NCBI RefSeq assembly: GCF_015710975.1
Contig: NZ_CP049783.1
Coordinates: forward strand, 5,280,001-5,344,000
Length of the DNA: 64,000 nt
DNA from: Paenibacillus polymyxa
GTDB lineage: Bacteria > Bacillota > Bacilli > Paenibacillales > Paenibacillaceae
Direction: 5' to 3'
A model generated the notes under the pieces. It saw only the letters and a list, made by a program, of their open reading frames with translations, was not told the DNA's origin and did no database searches. This document shows, in pieces, positions 18,162 to 27,535 of the stretch; position 1 is the stretch's first letter, and every line of letters starts with the position of its first letter. Made by a program: the position numbers and the translations under genes.

Positions 18162-19451
18162 CTAAAACCCACTGTTACGTCGATTGCGCGTCGGGCCTTC
18201 TGGTGTCCCTCTCCGGTGGCCTGACGGTCCCCCCTGGCTCCCACCACCAGAAGATCGGCGAGTATTTTCCGCAATCGGCAGAACAAGCGAAAAGACAGCA
18301 ATAAGGGCCGCCAGTACGAGCGCTGCCAGCAAACGAATCATCAAGTCACCTATAGGCGAGCCCGATAACCCTCTTTCCAAAATCAAGCCAGCGAGCAAGC
18401 CGGCTGGAACTCCACCAATTGCGAAATTCCTCGCGAGAAAACGGTTATCAAACATCAATCCAAGAGCCAACCCTAATAGAACCCCAATGATAACCAGAGC
18501 CGTTACGCGATAAATGGCAAAATACAGACTGTGGGCATACTCACCTGTCCGCTCCGTTACCAGCGTGCGATCACCAATTTTGTTATATATTTTACCGAAC
18601 GCCTGAGTAAGTCCTTGGGCATTAGCTACATTAGAATAAGTTCCGCCCGTTAGGCTGGCAATATTTTGCAACAAAGCTATACCTTCCGATTCTGCCAGTT
18701 TCAGGCCGATCGTATTAATCGGAATCTGGCGGGCAATGTAAGGAGCCAATGCGGTCTGAGTATCCAGTTCGCTAAAGCCGTCAGAGAGCATAATAACGAG
18801 TGAACCTTTTTCCGCATTGCCTTGGGTTTCAATCTCCTTGATCGTCTCGTCCAAAGCAAGCCCAATGTCTGTACCGGCTGACATTATAGTCTGCATACTA
18901 TCGATTTTGGAATAAACCGCTTGCTTCTCTGCGTCTGTGCCAACGGGAGTAAATGGCTGCACCAACTGCGCAGTGGATTCAAATGAAACAATGGCTACGC
19001 GCTTGTCACCATCCATTTGCCCAATTAGACTCTTGGCAGCCGTTAGGCGCTCATTATCGGGATCTGTTTGCTGCATACTCCCGGAATTATCAATCACAAG
19101 CACGAGGTCCTGTACACTCTTGCGCCCTTCAGGGTTAACCTGATACCCCAGTTCTAATAGCAGACCTGCCACGAACAACATGACGAGTGTAGCAGGTACT
19201 AGTAATTTCCAGGACAATCCGGAGTATCGTTGTCGCCATGAATGTCCATTTAACTGTGGCGAAATCAGTTCGCCGATAAGGCAGCCTAGACCAATGCACA
19301 GCGCCATGATGCCAAAATATAGCCCGATCACGATGATATGCGGCCAGTGGCCTATTAATTTGTGAAGAATAAGCTCTCCCAAGATGAAGCCTACTACAGC
19401 GCCCAGCAAGCCAAACACCAATAGGAGAACGTTAAATTTACGCTGCTTCAT
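18162..19451 (-). CDS. Multi-pass membrane VWA-domain protein
   Basis: 429-aa integral membrane protein. Three N-terminal transmembrane segments (about 7-27, 38-60, 84-103) precede a von Willebrand factor A domain (about 115-300) with a complete MIDAS: DNSGS (121-125), Thr in SAGTDIG and Asp in IMLSDG. Three more hydrophobic segments follow (about 327-395), then a Gly/Arg/Ser-rich tail (RRSSGGGSQGG). The VWA domain should bind a metal and a protein ligand. Position in the operon suggests a membrane receptor or scaffold for the tubulin-like and GTPase components. Ribosome binding site AAGGAAG is rather far (about 12 bases) from the ATG. Confidence 0.8.
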   Translation of the reverse strand: MKQRKFNVLLLVFGLLGAVVGFILGELILHKLIGHWPHIIVIGLYFGIMALCIGLGCLIGELISPQLNGHSWRQRYSGLSWKLLVPATLVMLFVAGLLLELGYQVNPEGRKSVQDLVLVIDNSGSMQQTDPDNERLTAAKSLIGQMDGDKRVAIVSFESTAQLVQPFTPVGTDAEKQAVYSKIDSMQTIMSAGTDIGLALDETIKEIETQGNAEKGSLVIMLSDGFSELDTQTALAPYIARQIPINTIGLKLAESEGIALLQNIASLTGGTYSNVANAQGLTQAFGKIYNKIGDRTLVTERTGEYAHSLYFAIYRVTALVIIGVLLGLALGLMFDNRFLARNFAIGGVPAGLLAGLILERGLSGSPIGDLMIRLLAALVLAALIAVFSLVLPIAENTRRSSGGGSQGGPSGHRRGTPEGPTRNRRNSGF

Positions 19452-19495
19452 AAGATTCGTTGCTTCCTTCCATCATTAAAGTAGGATAATTATGG

Positions 19496-21862
19496 CTACC
19501 GCAATTCCGGCAACCGGTCCACGTCGATTCCATGAAACACGAAACCATTCGCAGTATATGTCTCATAATACGTTTTGCCGTTGCGGTAAACCATCAGATC
19601 CTCCAGATGGAAGCCGCCCATCAAATGCAGTTTTTCCACCCCGCTGCTGCGACGCTCATGAACAAAACCCAGCTTGTAAATTCGCGAAGTAATGTCCACG
19701 TCCATCGCATAAGGAAGAAATTCGCCTTCGTAGTCACCAAAAAAATACTTTTCTTCATACCGATGCTCATGGGTATAGTCGAGCAAACGTACATTGATTC
19801 CGCCGTGCTCTTCTAACGTTTGATACAGTTTTTTAAACAGTTCATCCTTTGGAACGACCAGCCGATTTTCATATGCAGCAGCTACATTGGCACGACGTAA
19901 TAATTCTTCTTCGAATGTCTGATTAAATGGCTGTGAGCTGAGAATCAAGGTACGGCAGGTCTGTGTAACTCTATCCACCAGCGCGGATAAACCTCCATCC
20001 AGCAAGCCAGATACAGGTCCCATATGCCGGGTGTCAAAGAATATAGATTTTCCCCGCTTGCTTTCTAGCTCACGCATGACATCCTCCGTCACACGCTCAT
20101 AATACTCGAACAGGTTTTGGCCTGTGTAACTGTCAGCCTGTCGAATACTGTCCGTTGCAGTTTGATGTAATTCACGCTCCAGGTTGGCAAGCTGTACTGT
20201 AATATGCTTGGCCTGTGCATGCCATTTTTCCAATGCCAGTTCATAGCGGCGAAGTAGCTCCAAATCCACTTGAATCCGCAGCATGTGCATTTTATGCCCA
20301 TAGACTGTTTCAGTCAGGTAACGGATCAAGCTGCGCACATTATGTTTATCCATAAGTGGCAGCCGTTGAAAGGGCTGATCCTCTACTCGTCCGTTGTACA
20401 ACACATCCAGTTCGGCTGCACTAATCTGCAAATCATTGGACGTATCACGAATCAGTCCCCGAACAGCCGTAAGTACATTCCCTGTTTGATTTTCATCTGT
20501 CCAAGCTGTCAGCTCGAAAAAGCCGATTTGAGGATGTTCCTTAGCAGCTTCGTTTACGGCCATCTGCAAACGCATATCCGCCTGAAAATCTCCCAAGCGC
20601 TTATGTACGATCCGTTCACAGTTGTCGCGGAAAAAGGCTTCGCAGCCCTGACCAAACAAGGCTTCCTCTGCCTCACGCAATGTCATTCGTTTCAGCGAGC
20701 CGTAACTGGCTCCGCTGGTCATTAGTGCGCTCATGTCCATGATCGCCTCATTGTCAGGAACTAGATCATTTCGCGTGCGACTGCGCTCAGCAGCATCTAA
20801 ACCAAAATAATTCAGCTTATCGCGTATGTCCCATTCCTGCTCTGTTTTCATACGCTCTAACAGCTTGACATAAAAGTGGTACAACACCGTAAGCGCAATC
20901 GACTGATTAGGTCGGTTAACCCGGGAAAATCCGGCCGACACATAACCCTGCCGCCCGGATTCCGTCATGATGTTATTTTTAAACGATGTATTATTGTAGC
21001 CCCCATCCTTTGACCGATAGGAATCCCCTGCCTGATAACGGTTTTTAAGAAGCTGAATGTGGCAAATAATATCACAGCTCTCGCGCAAGCTATTCGGCAC
21101 CGTTACGCCTCGCTCGTTCTTGTCAGACAGCACATAGACAAGATCGAACAACGGAGATGGAGCATGAGATACCGGGATGGTCAATTTGTCCTCGGTCATA
21201 TGCAGCGGTGCTGTAAACGTATATGCTGGGCTCTGGATGTAATCCAACTCCCGCATAAAAGCAACGGATGTTGCACTCCTGTAGCCGAATTGGGCAGCCT
21301 GATCGCTTTCGCTCACCAACACATACAAATCCATTTGTACCGATTTAAAAGATTGCGCAAAAATATACTCTGCCAACAGCGTAATTTCAGGAATTAATAC
21401 GTTCATGGGATCATCCGCTGTTGTCAAGATCGACAAATGTACACGCTCGAACGAGGAATACAACCGTCCGTAATCAGCCAGATGTCCACTAGCACGGCGC
21501 AACGCGGTGTTAAGTTCAATTAACTTCGATTCATGGGTATAAAAAGCCTGGTGCAAGTCACGGCGTAGCGTTTGGTGGCTACTTTCTTCCGGTACTGCTA
21601 TCGTATGAACGATGGCATCCACCGAGCGGTCTACAGCCGCATGTTCTTCCTGTGAGCGAATCTGAATATAGGTTACCCCTGTGCTGTTATCCCACTTGGT
21701 CCGGTTGATATCTGCAATTGTGTTCATCACCGGGCTCATGCGATCGCCGATAAAAAGAAACACGGACGGGAAATGGATGCTGCTGCGTCCATCCCCGCTT
21801 CCGATTAATTGGTCCTCTGCGGCTGCATAGTCAGCCGCATAACGTAACAGCTGCTCTCTCAT
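19496..21862 (-). CDS. Diverged tubulin-superfamily paralogue, predicted nucleotide-binding-dead
   Basis: 788 aa, soluble. I find no standard family signature, but it can be aligned by eye to the preceding tubulin-like protein. A strand FPSVFLFIGDRMSP sits where the partner has NPILIIGLGGTG. A strand-loop VHLSILTTADDP sits where the partner has LMVFLLSGLSGGTGSGT. Helix and strand order continues through ELDY (partner KELDYW) and PLFDLVYVLSDKNERG (partner PPFNLCHLISATNTEG). The glycine-rich nucleotide loops are lost. The C-terminal 500 residues are helical, with a beta-rich end. It starts two bases after the tubulin stop. I infer a dead subunit pairing with the active tubulin; structural prediction would decide. 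Confidence 0.6.
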   Translation of the reverse strand: MREQLLRYAADYAAAEDQLIGSGDGRSSIHFPSVFLFIGDRMSPVMNTIADINRTKWDNSTGVTYIQIRSQEEHAAVDRSVDAIVHTIAVPEESSHQTLRRDLHQAFYTHESKLIELNTALRRASGHLADYGRLYSSFERVHLSILTTADDPMNVLIPEITLLAEYIFAQSFKSVQMDLYVLVSESDQAAQFGYRSATSVAFMRELDYIQSPAYTFTAPLHMTEDKLTIPVSHAPSPLFDLVYVLSDKNERGVTVPNSLRESCDIICHIQLLKNRYQAGDSYRSKDGGYNNTSFKNNIMTESGRQGYVSAGFSRVNRPNQSIALTVLYHFYVKLLERMKTEQEWDIRDKLNYFGLDAAERSRTRNDLVPDNEAIMDMSALMTSGASYGSLKRMTLREAEEALFGQGCEAFFRDNCERIVHKRLGDFQADMRLQMAVNEAAKEHPQIGFFELTAWTDENQTGNVLTAVRGLIRDTSNDLQISAAELDVLYNGRVEDQPFQRLPLMDKHNVRSLIRYLTETVYGHKMHMLRIQVDLELLRRYELALEKWHAQAKHITVQLANLERELHQTATDSIRQADSYTGQNLFEYYERVTEDVMRELESKRGKSIFFDTRHMGPVSGLLDGGLSALVDRVTQTCRTLILSSQPFNQTFEEELLRRANVAAAYENRLVVPKDELFKKLYQTLEEHGGINVRLLDYTHEHRYEEKYFFGDYEGEFLPYAMDVDITSRIYKLGFVHERRSSGVEKLHLMGGFHLEDLMVYRNGKTYYETYTANGFVFHGIDVDRLPELR

Positions 21863-21864
21863 AC

Positions 21865-24800
21865 TTACTTCAACTTTCTGCGGATGTCGTTTAATTTTCC
21901 AGCCATTTGAGCATAGAATGCATAAAGTTCCGCTCCATTAGCCAGCTCTACCTTTTCATATTCCAATTGATTGCGAGCCTCTGTATAAGTTGCAGCCAAT
22001 TCATCCAACTTCGCCAGCAGTGGTGTAATATCCTCAGATGAAGTCAATACAGCATCACGGCGATCCGCTTTGCGCATTAAAGCTGCAAATTTCTTTTCTT
22101 CCAAACCACGGAAGTTTGTAAACACTTCAAACTCCACATAATTGCGGCTCTTCATGACGTTGGCAAACGGCTCCCACGCTTCTTCCTCTTCATCACGATC
22201 ATAGACGTACAAAGCGCCTTTTTTCGTAATCGTGTCCGTGTAGAGCGCCTGAATGAACTGATCCAACCATTTTTCTTCATCCTGATATTTGCCCAGCAAA
22301 GCTTCCAGTTCAGCAGCTTTTGCTTCGATTTGTATATATTTCGCCAGCTCATCACGAACCACCTGCGTTAACTCTGGTGAACGGATCAGGTTTTCCTTCG
22401 CCATCTCTTCATTGATGCTGCCAAAGATGTCCTTGCTTCCGGCCTGTTCGAGCCCTTCAGCCAGTAGACGTTTCAGCTCAGACCATGCTCTTTTCACCTC
22501 GCCCAAATTCGGCTTGGATTCCTGCAATCGCATATCGTAGGCTACCAGTAGCGCATTCAGATCTAGCGCTTTTGAGCGAATTACAGTAAAGCGGCTGCTT
22601 GTATTTTGATCAACATCCTTCTCCCGAATTACGCCGAGTGACTTGGCACGGTCGAAGTCATTGCGAATGCGGGCGTTGTGGGCTTGCACACGGGAGTTGA
22701 CGTAAGTTTCTCCCCATGACTTTTCAGGAATCGGCGACGGCAGATTCGTCCAGTTGTTCTGACCTGTCTGCACCAGATGTCGGCCAATACCTTCGCGGTC
22801 AAGAATGGTTTTCTCATAGCTCTCTTCATACACTTTGAGCGGCGTATATACAAACAGAGGAACACCATTACGCGTATTGAGCCAGAAAATCCGGTTACGG
22901 ACTTCACTTTCTTTAATAGTAAAGTGCGATTTGCCAATTGCATTATTTTGATAATTGCGAACGCCCTTCAGGATATTAGGCGACTGTACAGGTACCGAAA
23001 CGAATCCCCATGACGGGAAGTACAAATTGCCAGAACTATTGCTCAAATGGAAGACAGGTACAGCCTCCTCATCCAGCTTGCTTGCAATGTAACGCTCCAC
23101 AAATTTTTCAATTGCTTCGTCCTGTCCGTATTTCATGACCAGGAAGTCTTCCATAGAACGGGTAATGAGATCACCGAATTTGTCAGTCAAGAAATTAGAA
23201 ATCGAGCTGATGATATCCATATCCTGATCTTTCACCCATTGATCTGAATTTTCCAGCAATTCTTGGGCAAAATCACGGATCAAATCGTCACCATTGCGAT
23301 TATCCAGCAGCTTGGTCACAACTTCCGAGATATCCGGTACACTTACCAGATTCCAATAGTACGTCTTGTTTCCTTTGTGATCGGATTGTTCCTCGCCGTT
23401 AATCAGCAGATCGCCGTTCTTCTCGAAAATGGCACTCAGTGCATTCAAAATTTCAGTAAATACATTATAAATGCGGTTATTTTCTTTATTTAGCAGGTCA
23501 TACAGGTCTTCATAGAATTCAATGAGCTGCTCTGTACGTTCCACATCAGCCCGCAGCCAATATTCATTAATTTTTGCTTCAATGTATGCATTTTTCTTCT
23601 TATCCTTGGATACAAACGCACTCTTGGCATCGCCCAGCTTCTCGTTCGCCTGCTCTCGCGCCCATTCAATGTCCGTAGGAATACGGTGCAGTGATTCACG
23701 CAACGTTTCAACATAGGAAAGCAGCATTTTCAGCAAGCTAAACCCTTTTTCAGTATATATCATGCGGGATACATAAAACGGCCCTTGCTCGGGATGTAGG
23801 AACATCCGGCGGATTTGGTCCGTAAACTGTCCTACAATTTCGCCTGGAAGCTGTTTCTTCGCTTTGATATATTCTTCGCGAGCACGCGTCAGGAACGTTT
23901 GCTCCAGCTCAGTGTCCATATTAACTACTTGCATCTTAACAACATTGTTATAACTTAGCCGTTCACTGTTTTCAAAGCCTGGAAGCGGCTCAGGTACACG
24001 GGACTCAAAGTTTTTGATCATGCTATCCAGATCCACGCCCAGCTTGCGGGCAAACTTCTCTACATCCTCCTGATTTGGCGCTTGCTCAAACATTTTGGAC
24101 ATTTTACCAAACATCCGGTAAGCCAGATATGTCGTCATTTCCTCCATGGGCAGCACTGCCGAAGAAGCTCCGATAATATTGTAATCGTAGTTTGCTGGAT
24201 ACGCCTTATTCATTTGCGCGATGTTGGTACGAATGTTGCTGATATAGTCATGAATGGCGAATTCTTCGCCTGACTGTTTTTCCTCACTCGCCATAAAGTT
24301 GGTGATGTTCTCGGCGGTGACATTCATGCAGTAATCATAGGCATTTTCCAACAGCTTGCCTTCCGTATTCGTAGCCGAAATAAGGTGACACAGATTAAAT
24401 GGCGGCAGCGGCGAGTTTACAGTCAAAATGTTACCGTACTGTTGCTTAAAGCGTTCGCCACGACTGTCCACATTCATCCAGTAGTCCAGCTCTTTCAATG
24501 CAGCATAGCCGTTCTTTTTAATATATTCACGCGTATGCTCGCTCAGGCTTTTATTCGCCAGATTAATATCCGGCGTGAACAGATAACCCAGTGTGTTAAC
24601 ACGGTCTACACCAGCGGAACCATAATCGCGCTCAATGATGCCTCGGACGATATATGAGATATCAAGGAAAGTACCACTCCCTGTACCGCCGGACAATCCA
24701 GACAGCAGGAATACCATAAGCTTCTTGTTGGTGCCTTCAGACAGGGTTTTGATTTTTTTGTCAATGCTTTGTACGACCTGATTGATTTTGGTGAACAATA

Positions 24801-25254
24801 ACAACCGTCCAGCCTGACGCACCCCTGCCGCCCCGTTCATACCGTCGGTAATGCTCAGCTCAGGAGACAGCCAGTCAGTGATATATGGCTCTAGAATACT
24901 GCGGTTTTGCAGCAATCCACCGATTTCCGCATTGGATAGCAGTACAAACTCATTGATGGGGTCCAAACCAATCCCTTTGTATTTTTTGTTACGGTCTTGT
25001 TCATTCGTTTCAAAAGCGAGAAATTCCACATTATCCGGCTTCTCGCTCTTTTTCTTGGAAATCGGGTCTGCAGGCAGCTTGAATCTGCGGTTTATTTGAT
25101 ATTTCAAGCGGAGAAGGGCGTCAATCCCCGTTCCCCCAAGTCCGATAATTAAAATAGGATTATCAATGGTATCTACTCTGATCTTATCGCTTACGATCCC
25201 TCCGCCGAGTGATACGTCTAATTGTTGGATATGCTCTCTAACTACTGGTTTCAT
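21865..25254 (-). CDS. Large tubulin/FtsZ-superfamily GTPase-like protein (Tubulin_2 type)
   Basis: 1129 aa, soluble. The N-terminal 400 residues form a tubulin-like nucleotide domain: GLGGTG (38-43) as the first glycine loop and the tubulin signature SGLSGGTGSGT (185-195), then ELDYW and PPFNLCHLISATN. The remaining 700 residues are long helices rich in charged residues, much larger than FtsZ or tubulin. ATG follows AGGAGG. It probably polymerises or acts as a GTP-dependent switch. It lies second in the operon, between a secreted VWA protein and a diverged tubulin paralogue, which suggests a membrane-associated nucleotide-driven assembly rather than cell division. Confidence 0.82.
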   Translation of the reverse strand: MKPVVREHIQQLDVSLGGGIVSDKIRVDTIDNPILIIGLGGTGIDALLRLKYQINRRFKLPADPISKKKSEKPDNVEFLAFETNEQDRNKKYKGIGLDPINEFVLLSNAEIGGLLQNRSILEPYITDWLSPELSITDGMNGAAGVRQAGRLLLFTKINQVVQSIDKKIKTLSEGTNKKLMVFLLSGLSGGTGSGTFLDISYIVRGIIERDYGSAGVDRVNTLGYLFTPDINLANKSLSEHTREYIKKNGYAALKELDYWMNVDSRGERFKQQYGNILTVNSPLPPFNLCHLISATNTEGKLLENAYDYCMNVTAENITNFMASEEKQSGEEFAIHDYISNIRTNIAQMNKAYPANYDYNIIGASSAVLPMEEMTTYLAYRMFGKMSKMFEQAPNQEDVEKFARKLGVDLDSMIKNFESRVPEPLPGFENSERLSYNNVVKMQVVNMDTELEQTFLTRAREEYIKAKKQLPGEIVGQFTDQIRRMFLHPEQGPFYVSRMIYTEKGFSLLKMLLSYVETLRESLHRIPTDIEWAREQANEKLGDAKSAFVSKDKKKNAYIEAKINEYWLRADVERTEQLIEFYEDLYDLLNKENNRIYNVFTEILNALSAIFEKNGDLLINGEEQSDHKGNKTYYWNLVSVPDISEVVTKLLDNRNGDDLIRDFAQELLENSDQWVKDQDMDIISSISNFLTDKFGDLITRSMEDFLVMKYGQDEAIEKFVERYIASKLDEEAVPVFHLSNSSGNLYFPSWGFVSVPVQSPNILKGVRNYQNNAIGKSHFTIKESEVRNRIFWLNTRNGVPLFVYTPLKVYEESYEKTILDREGIGRHLVQTGQNNWTNLPSPIPEKSWGETYVNSRVQAHNARIRNDFDRAKSLGVIREKDVDQNTSSRFTVIRSKALDLNALLVAYDMRLQESKPNLGEVKRAWSELKRLLAEGLEQAGSKDIFGSINEEMAKENLIRSPELTQVVRDELAKYIQIEAKAAELEALLGKYQDEEKWLDQFIQALYTDTITKKGALYVYDRDEEEEAWEPFANVMKSRNYVEFEVFTNFRGLEEKKFAALMRKADRRDAVLTSSEDITPLLAKLDELAATYTEARNQLEYEKVELANGAELYAFYAQMAGKLNDIRRKLK

Positions 25255-25278
25255 AGATATGACCTCCTAAGGGTTCGT

Positions 25279-27081
25279 TTAGCTGTTTACTGAAATAAAC
25301 TCCAGTAAAATGGTTTTGTCCACACTAGCCAGCGGGATCGTCAGACGATCACCGTTTTTCAGTTCAAGACCGTTGCCTGTGTCTACAGCACGCCCGGATT
25401 TTTCAATCGTAATCTCCGGAGTGCTACGCACCACAATCCGATCCTGATTCGCTGGCGTGAACACGACCTTATCGGTTCCGGCAAATTCCGGCGCCAGTTG
25501 CAGCAACTGGTGTAAATTGAATTTGCCCCGGAAGGTGTTCAGCTTCTTATACTGCGGGTATGTCTTTTCGCCGGTATTTTCATCCCGGATTTCCAGTACG
25601 ATCTGGCCGACAAAGCCACGATTAGCTTTTTTGACAGCCTTCCAGATGAAATATGCCGCTACCAGCAGAACGAGCAGTCCCACCCCTAAAAGAATGAGTG
25701 GCAGCAGCTTAGACTTCTCAGCAGGTGTCGTAGGCTGGGTTGTGCCAGTATTCGTACCACTCGCCGCCCCAGCTTTGGCGCTGATGGTTACAGGCTGCGT
25801 TTCACGGTAAAAGCTCTTCTCCTCTGCTCTGACGGTTAGTTCATAGTCATGCTCATCTGGAATCGTATAAGAGCCGGTAAAAGCATCCCCTGCGTTAGTT
25901 AGGGGCACTTCATTTGTTGTACCCGTATCAAGGTCTTTGACCTTCAGGACAGCATTCATATTCGCATACAATTCCTGATCCTGATACTGCTGGTTATTGC
26001 TCGTCAGATAGGAACGAATCTGTACCGTGTCACCTTTTTTGTATGATTTCGCAGGCGGCGCGTCCAGCTTCAATTCCAAATCATAGTTAAATACCAGATT
26101 AATATCAATCTTATCCTGCTGCACTCCCTTGACTTGAAGCTTCCAGTCGCCAGCCACAGGCTTGAGCAATTTAATCAACGAGTAGCTTTTGGACTTGGAC
26201 AGCAGTACATCACTCGAAGGAATCGGCTTCGTATTGCCCGACGGGTCTATTAATCTCGCGTCCACTGGTTTCGAGGACATAATTGAAATATTGGCTTCCA
26301 GCACGCTATCGTTTGGTACGGTTACCGTAACGTCCTGATAGTCGCCGTTGGCCGTAATGGACTGCAAAGGCACCACTTTCAATTTCAGATTGCTGGCGAA
26401 AATTTCACTCAAAATATTCGGCAGATCGTCCGCCGAGCTTGTAATAAAGGACTTGCCTCCCGTTTGCTGCGCGATGTCGGCGAGTTTATTCTTATTTAGC
26501 TTTCCATCTGCATTCAAACCGATGGTATAGATCGGCACACCGCTTTTTTTAGCCTCGGCTACAGCCTGCGCCATATCCTGAGTGGATTGGCTTTCAGTTC
26601 GACCTGTCGTCTTATTAAAATCGTTGTTACCATCAGCTAACATAACGATCATAGGCGCATGTCCGGCTGTTTTGCCATCCTGCAAAATACGGATCGCTTC
26701 CTTGACACCTACGGAGGTGTCAGTATACGCTCCCCGGTTCAGCCCGTCAATAAATGTCTTCAGTTCCTGCTTATCCGCTTCGGATGAAATATTAAGCAAG
26801 GCTTTCTCGCGTTGTACGACATCCGTATACGCTACAATCCCAACCTTGTCATTTTGCGTTGACAACATATCAATAAACATTTTCATGGCTTCATTGCCAA
26901 TCTTCCCAGGATCACTGGTGTTCATCGAATTACTTACATCGACTACCAACACCGCATCCACTTTAGAAGCTGAGGGTGAAGCGGCATTCGCCGTCTGTGG
27001 CTGCCAGGCCGAAATCGAAGTCATGATCATTGTACATATGATTCCGATGACCAAAAACCATTTTCTGTCTCTACTAAACAT
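25279..27081 (-). CDS. Exported, membrane-anchored VWA-domain protein
   Basis: 600 aa. Signal peptide (hydrophobic about 9-24, ending TANAAS). A VWA domain (about 40-225) has an intact MIDAS: DVSNS (48-52), Thr in GAYTDTS, Asp in VMLADGNND. Two beta-sandwich-like extracellular parts follow (about 230-455), then a Thr/Pro linker, one transmembrane helix (about 472-492, LLPLILLGVGLLVLLVAAYF) and a strand-rich cytosolic C-terminal domain of about 105 residues. The topology would let an outside ligand signal to the cytosolic tubulin and GTPase proteins encoded downstream. ATG follows AAAGGGG by eight bases. It is the first gene of the operon. Confidence 0.85.
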   Translation of the reverse strand: MFSRDRKWFLVIGIICTMIMTSISAWQPQTANAASPSASKVDAVLVVDVSNSMNTSDPGKIGNEAMKMFIDMLSTQNDKVGIVAYTDVVQREKALLNISSEADKQELKTFIDGLNRGAYTDTSVGVKEAIRILQDGKTAGHAPMIVMLADGNNDFNKTTGRTESQSTQDMAQAVAEAKKSGVPIYTIGLNADGKLNKNKLADIAQQTGGKSFITSSADDLPNILSEIFASNLKLKVVPLQSITANGDYQDVTVTVPNDSVLEANISIMSSKPVDARLIDPSGNTKPIPSSDVLLSKSKSYSLIKLLKPVAGDWKLQVKGVQQDKIDINLVFNYDLELKLDAPPAKSYKKGDTVQIRSYLTSNNQQYQDQELYANMNAVLKVKDLDTGTTNEVPLTNAGDAFTGSYTIPDEHDYELTVRAEEKSFYRETQPVTISAKAGAASGTNTGTTQPTTPAEKSKLLPLILLGVGLLVLLVAAYFIWKAVKKANRGFVGQIVLEIRDENTGEKTYPQYKKLNTFRGKFNLHQLLQLAPEFAGTDKVVFTPANQDRIVVRSTPEITIEKSGRAVDTGNGLELKNGDRLTIPLASVDKTILLEFISVNS

Positions 27082-27144
27082 CGCTTGTACCCCTTTGCCG
27101 ATTAATTCTCATTCTAAATTACAGTTGTACTCCACTACTATTAA

Positions 27145-27150
27145 ATTATA
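27145..27150 (-). promoter_or_regulatory. Possible -10 of the VWA-tubulin operon
   Basis: A perfect TATAAT on the minus strand 64 bases before the start codon, but with no recognisable -35 at 16-18 bases. Either an activator-dependent promoter or chance. Confidence 0.35.
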
Positions 27151-27230
27151 ATGAGTTTTACATGAGCGCTAGCTGAAAATCCTGCCCGAACGGCCTGAAT
27201 GCGACCAAAAAGCCTATTATATCGCGAGAT

Positions 27231-27260
27231 TTTACCAATATCCTGCAGTAATGATATAAT
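27231..27260 (+). promoter_or_regulatory. Candidate promoter of the divergent two-gene unit
   Basis: TTTACC (27231-27236), an 18-base spacer and TATAAT (27255-27260) on the plus strand, about 120 bases before the small membrane peptide gene. Confidence 0.45.
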
Positions 27261-27382
27261 TATACCCCAACAAGGGCAATCGGGCACCAGTCTTCTCCTT
27301 TATACGACAAAAATAACCCTAGCGAAACCCACTCATGTAAAACAGTAAAAATAAAAATCTAAGCAGAAAGAGGAAGTACACT

Positions 27383-27535
27383 ATGATCTCATACGGATGT
27401 TTGGCGATTATGTTTCTTTTTGTCGCCATTAAATCACTAATTTACTATATACATAAAAAACGCGCCCCGTCGATTGCACAAATCGACACCGAGCTTCTTG
27501 CGCTGCTGAATCGGAGAAGTGAGCACAATGAATAG
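27383..27535 (+). CDS. 50-aa single-pass membrane peptide
   Basis: Short frame with good translation signals: GAGGAAG six bases before the ATG. The product has a transmembrane segment at about residues 3-22 (YGCLAIMFLFVAIKSLIYYI), a basic HKKR directly after it, and a soluble tail ending AQIDTELLALLNRRSEHNE. Its stop overlaps the start of the zinc-ribbon gene by eight bases, a sign of translational coupling. It diverges from the VWA-tubulin operon and probably belongs to the same system. No family recognised. Confidence 0.6.
   Translation: MISYGCLAIMFLFVAIKSLIYYIHKKRAPSIAQIDTELLALLNRRSEHNE

Noticed and set aside
27519-27527. GTG start of the zinc-ribbon protein
   Set aside because: The GGAG is only two bases from the GTG; the ATG at 27528 is better spaced and overlaps the preceding short gene.
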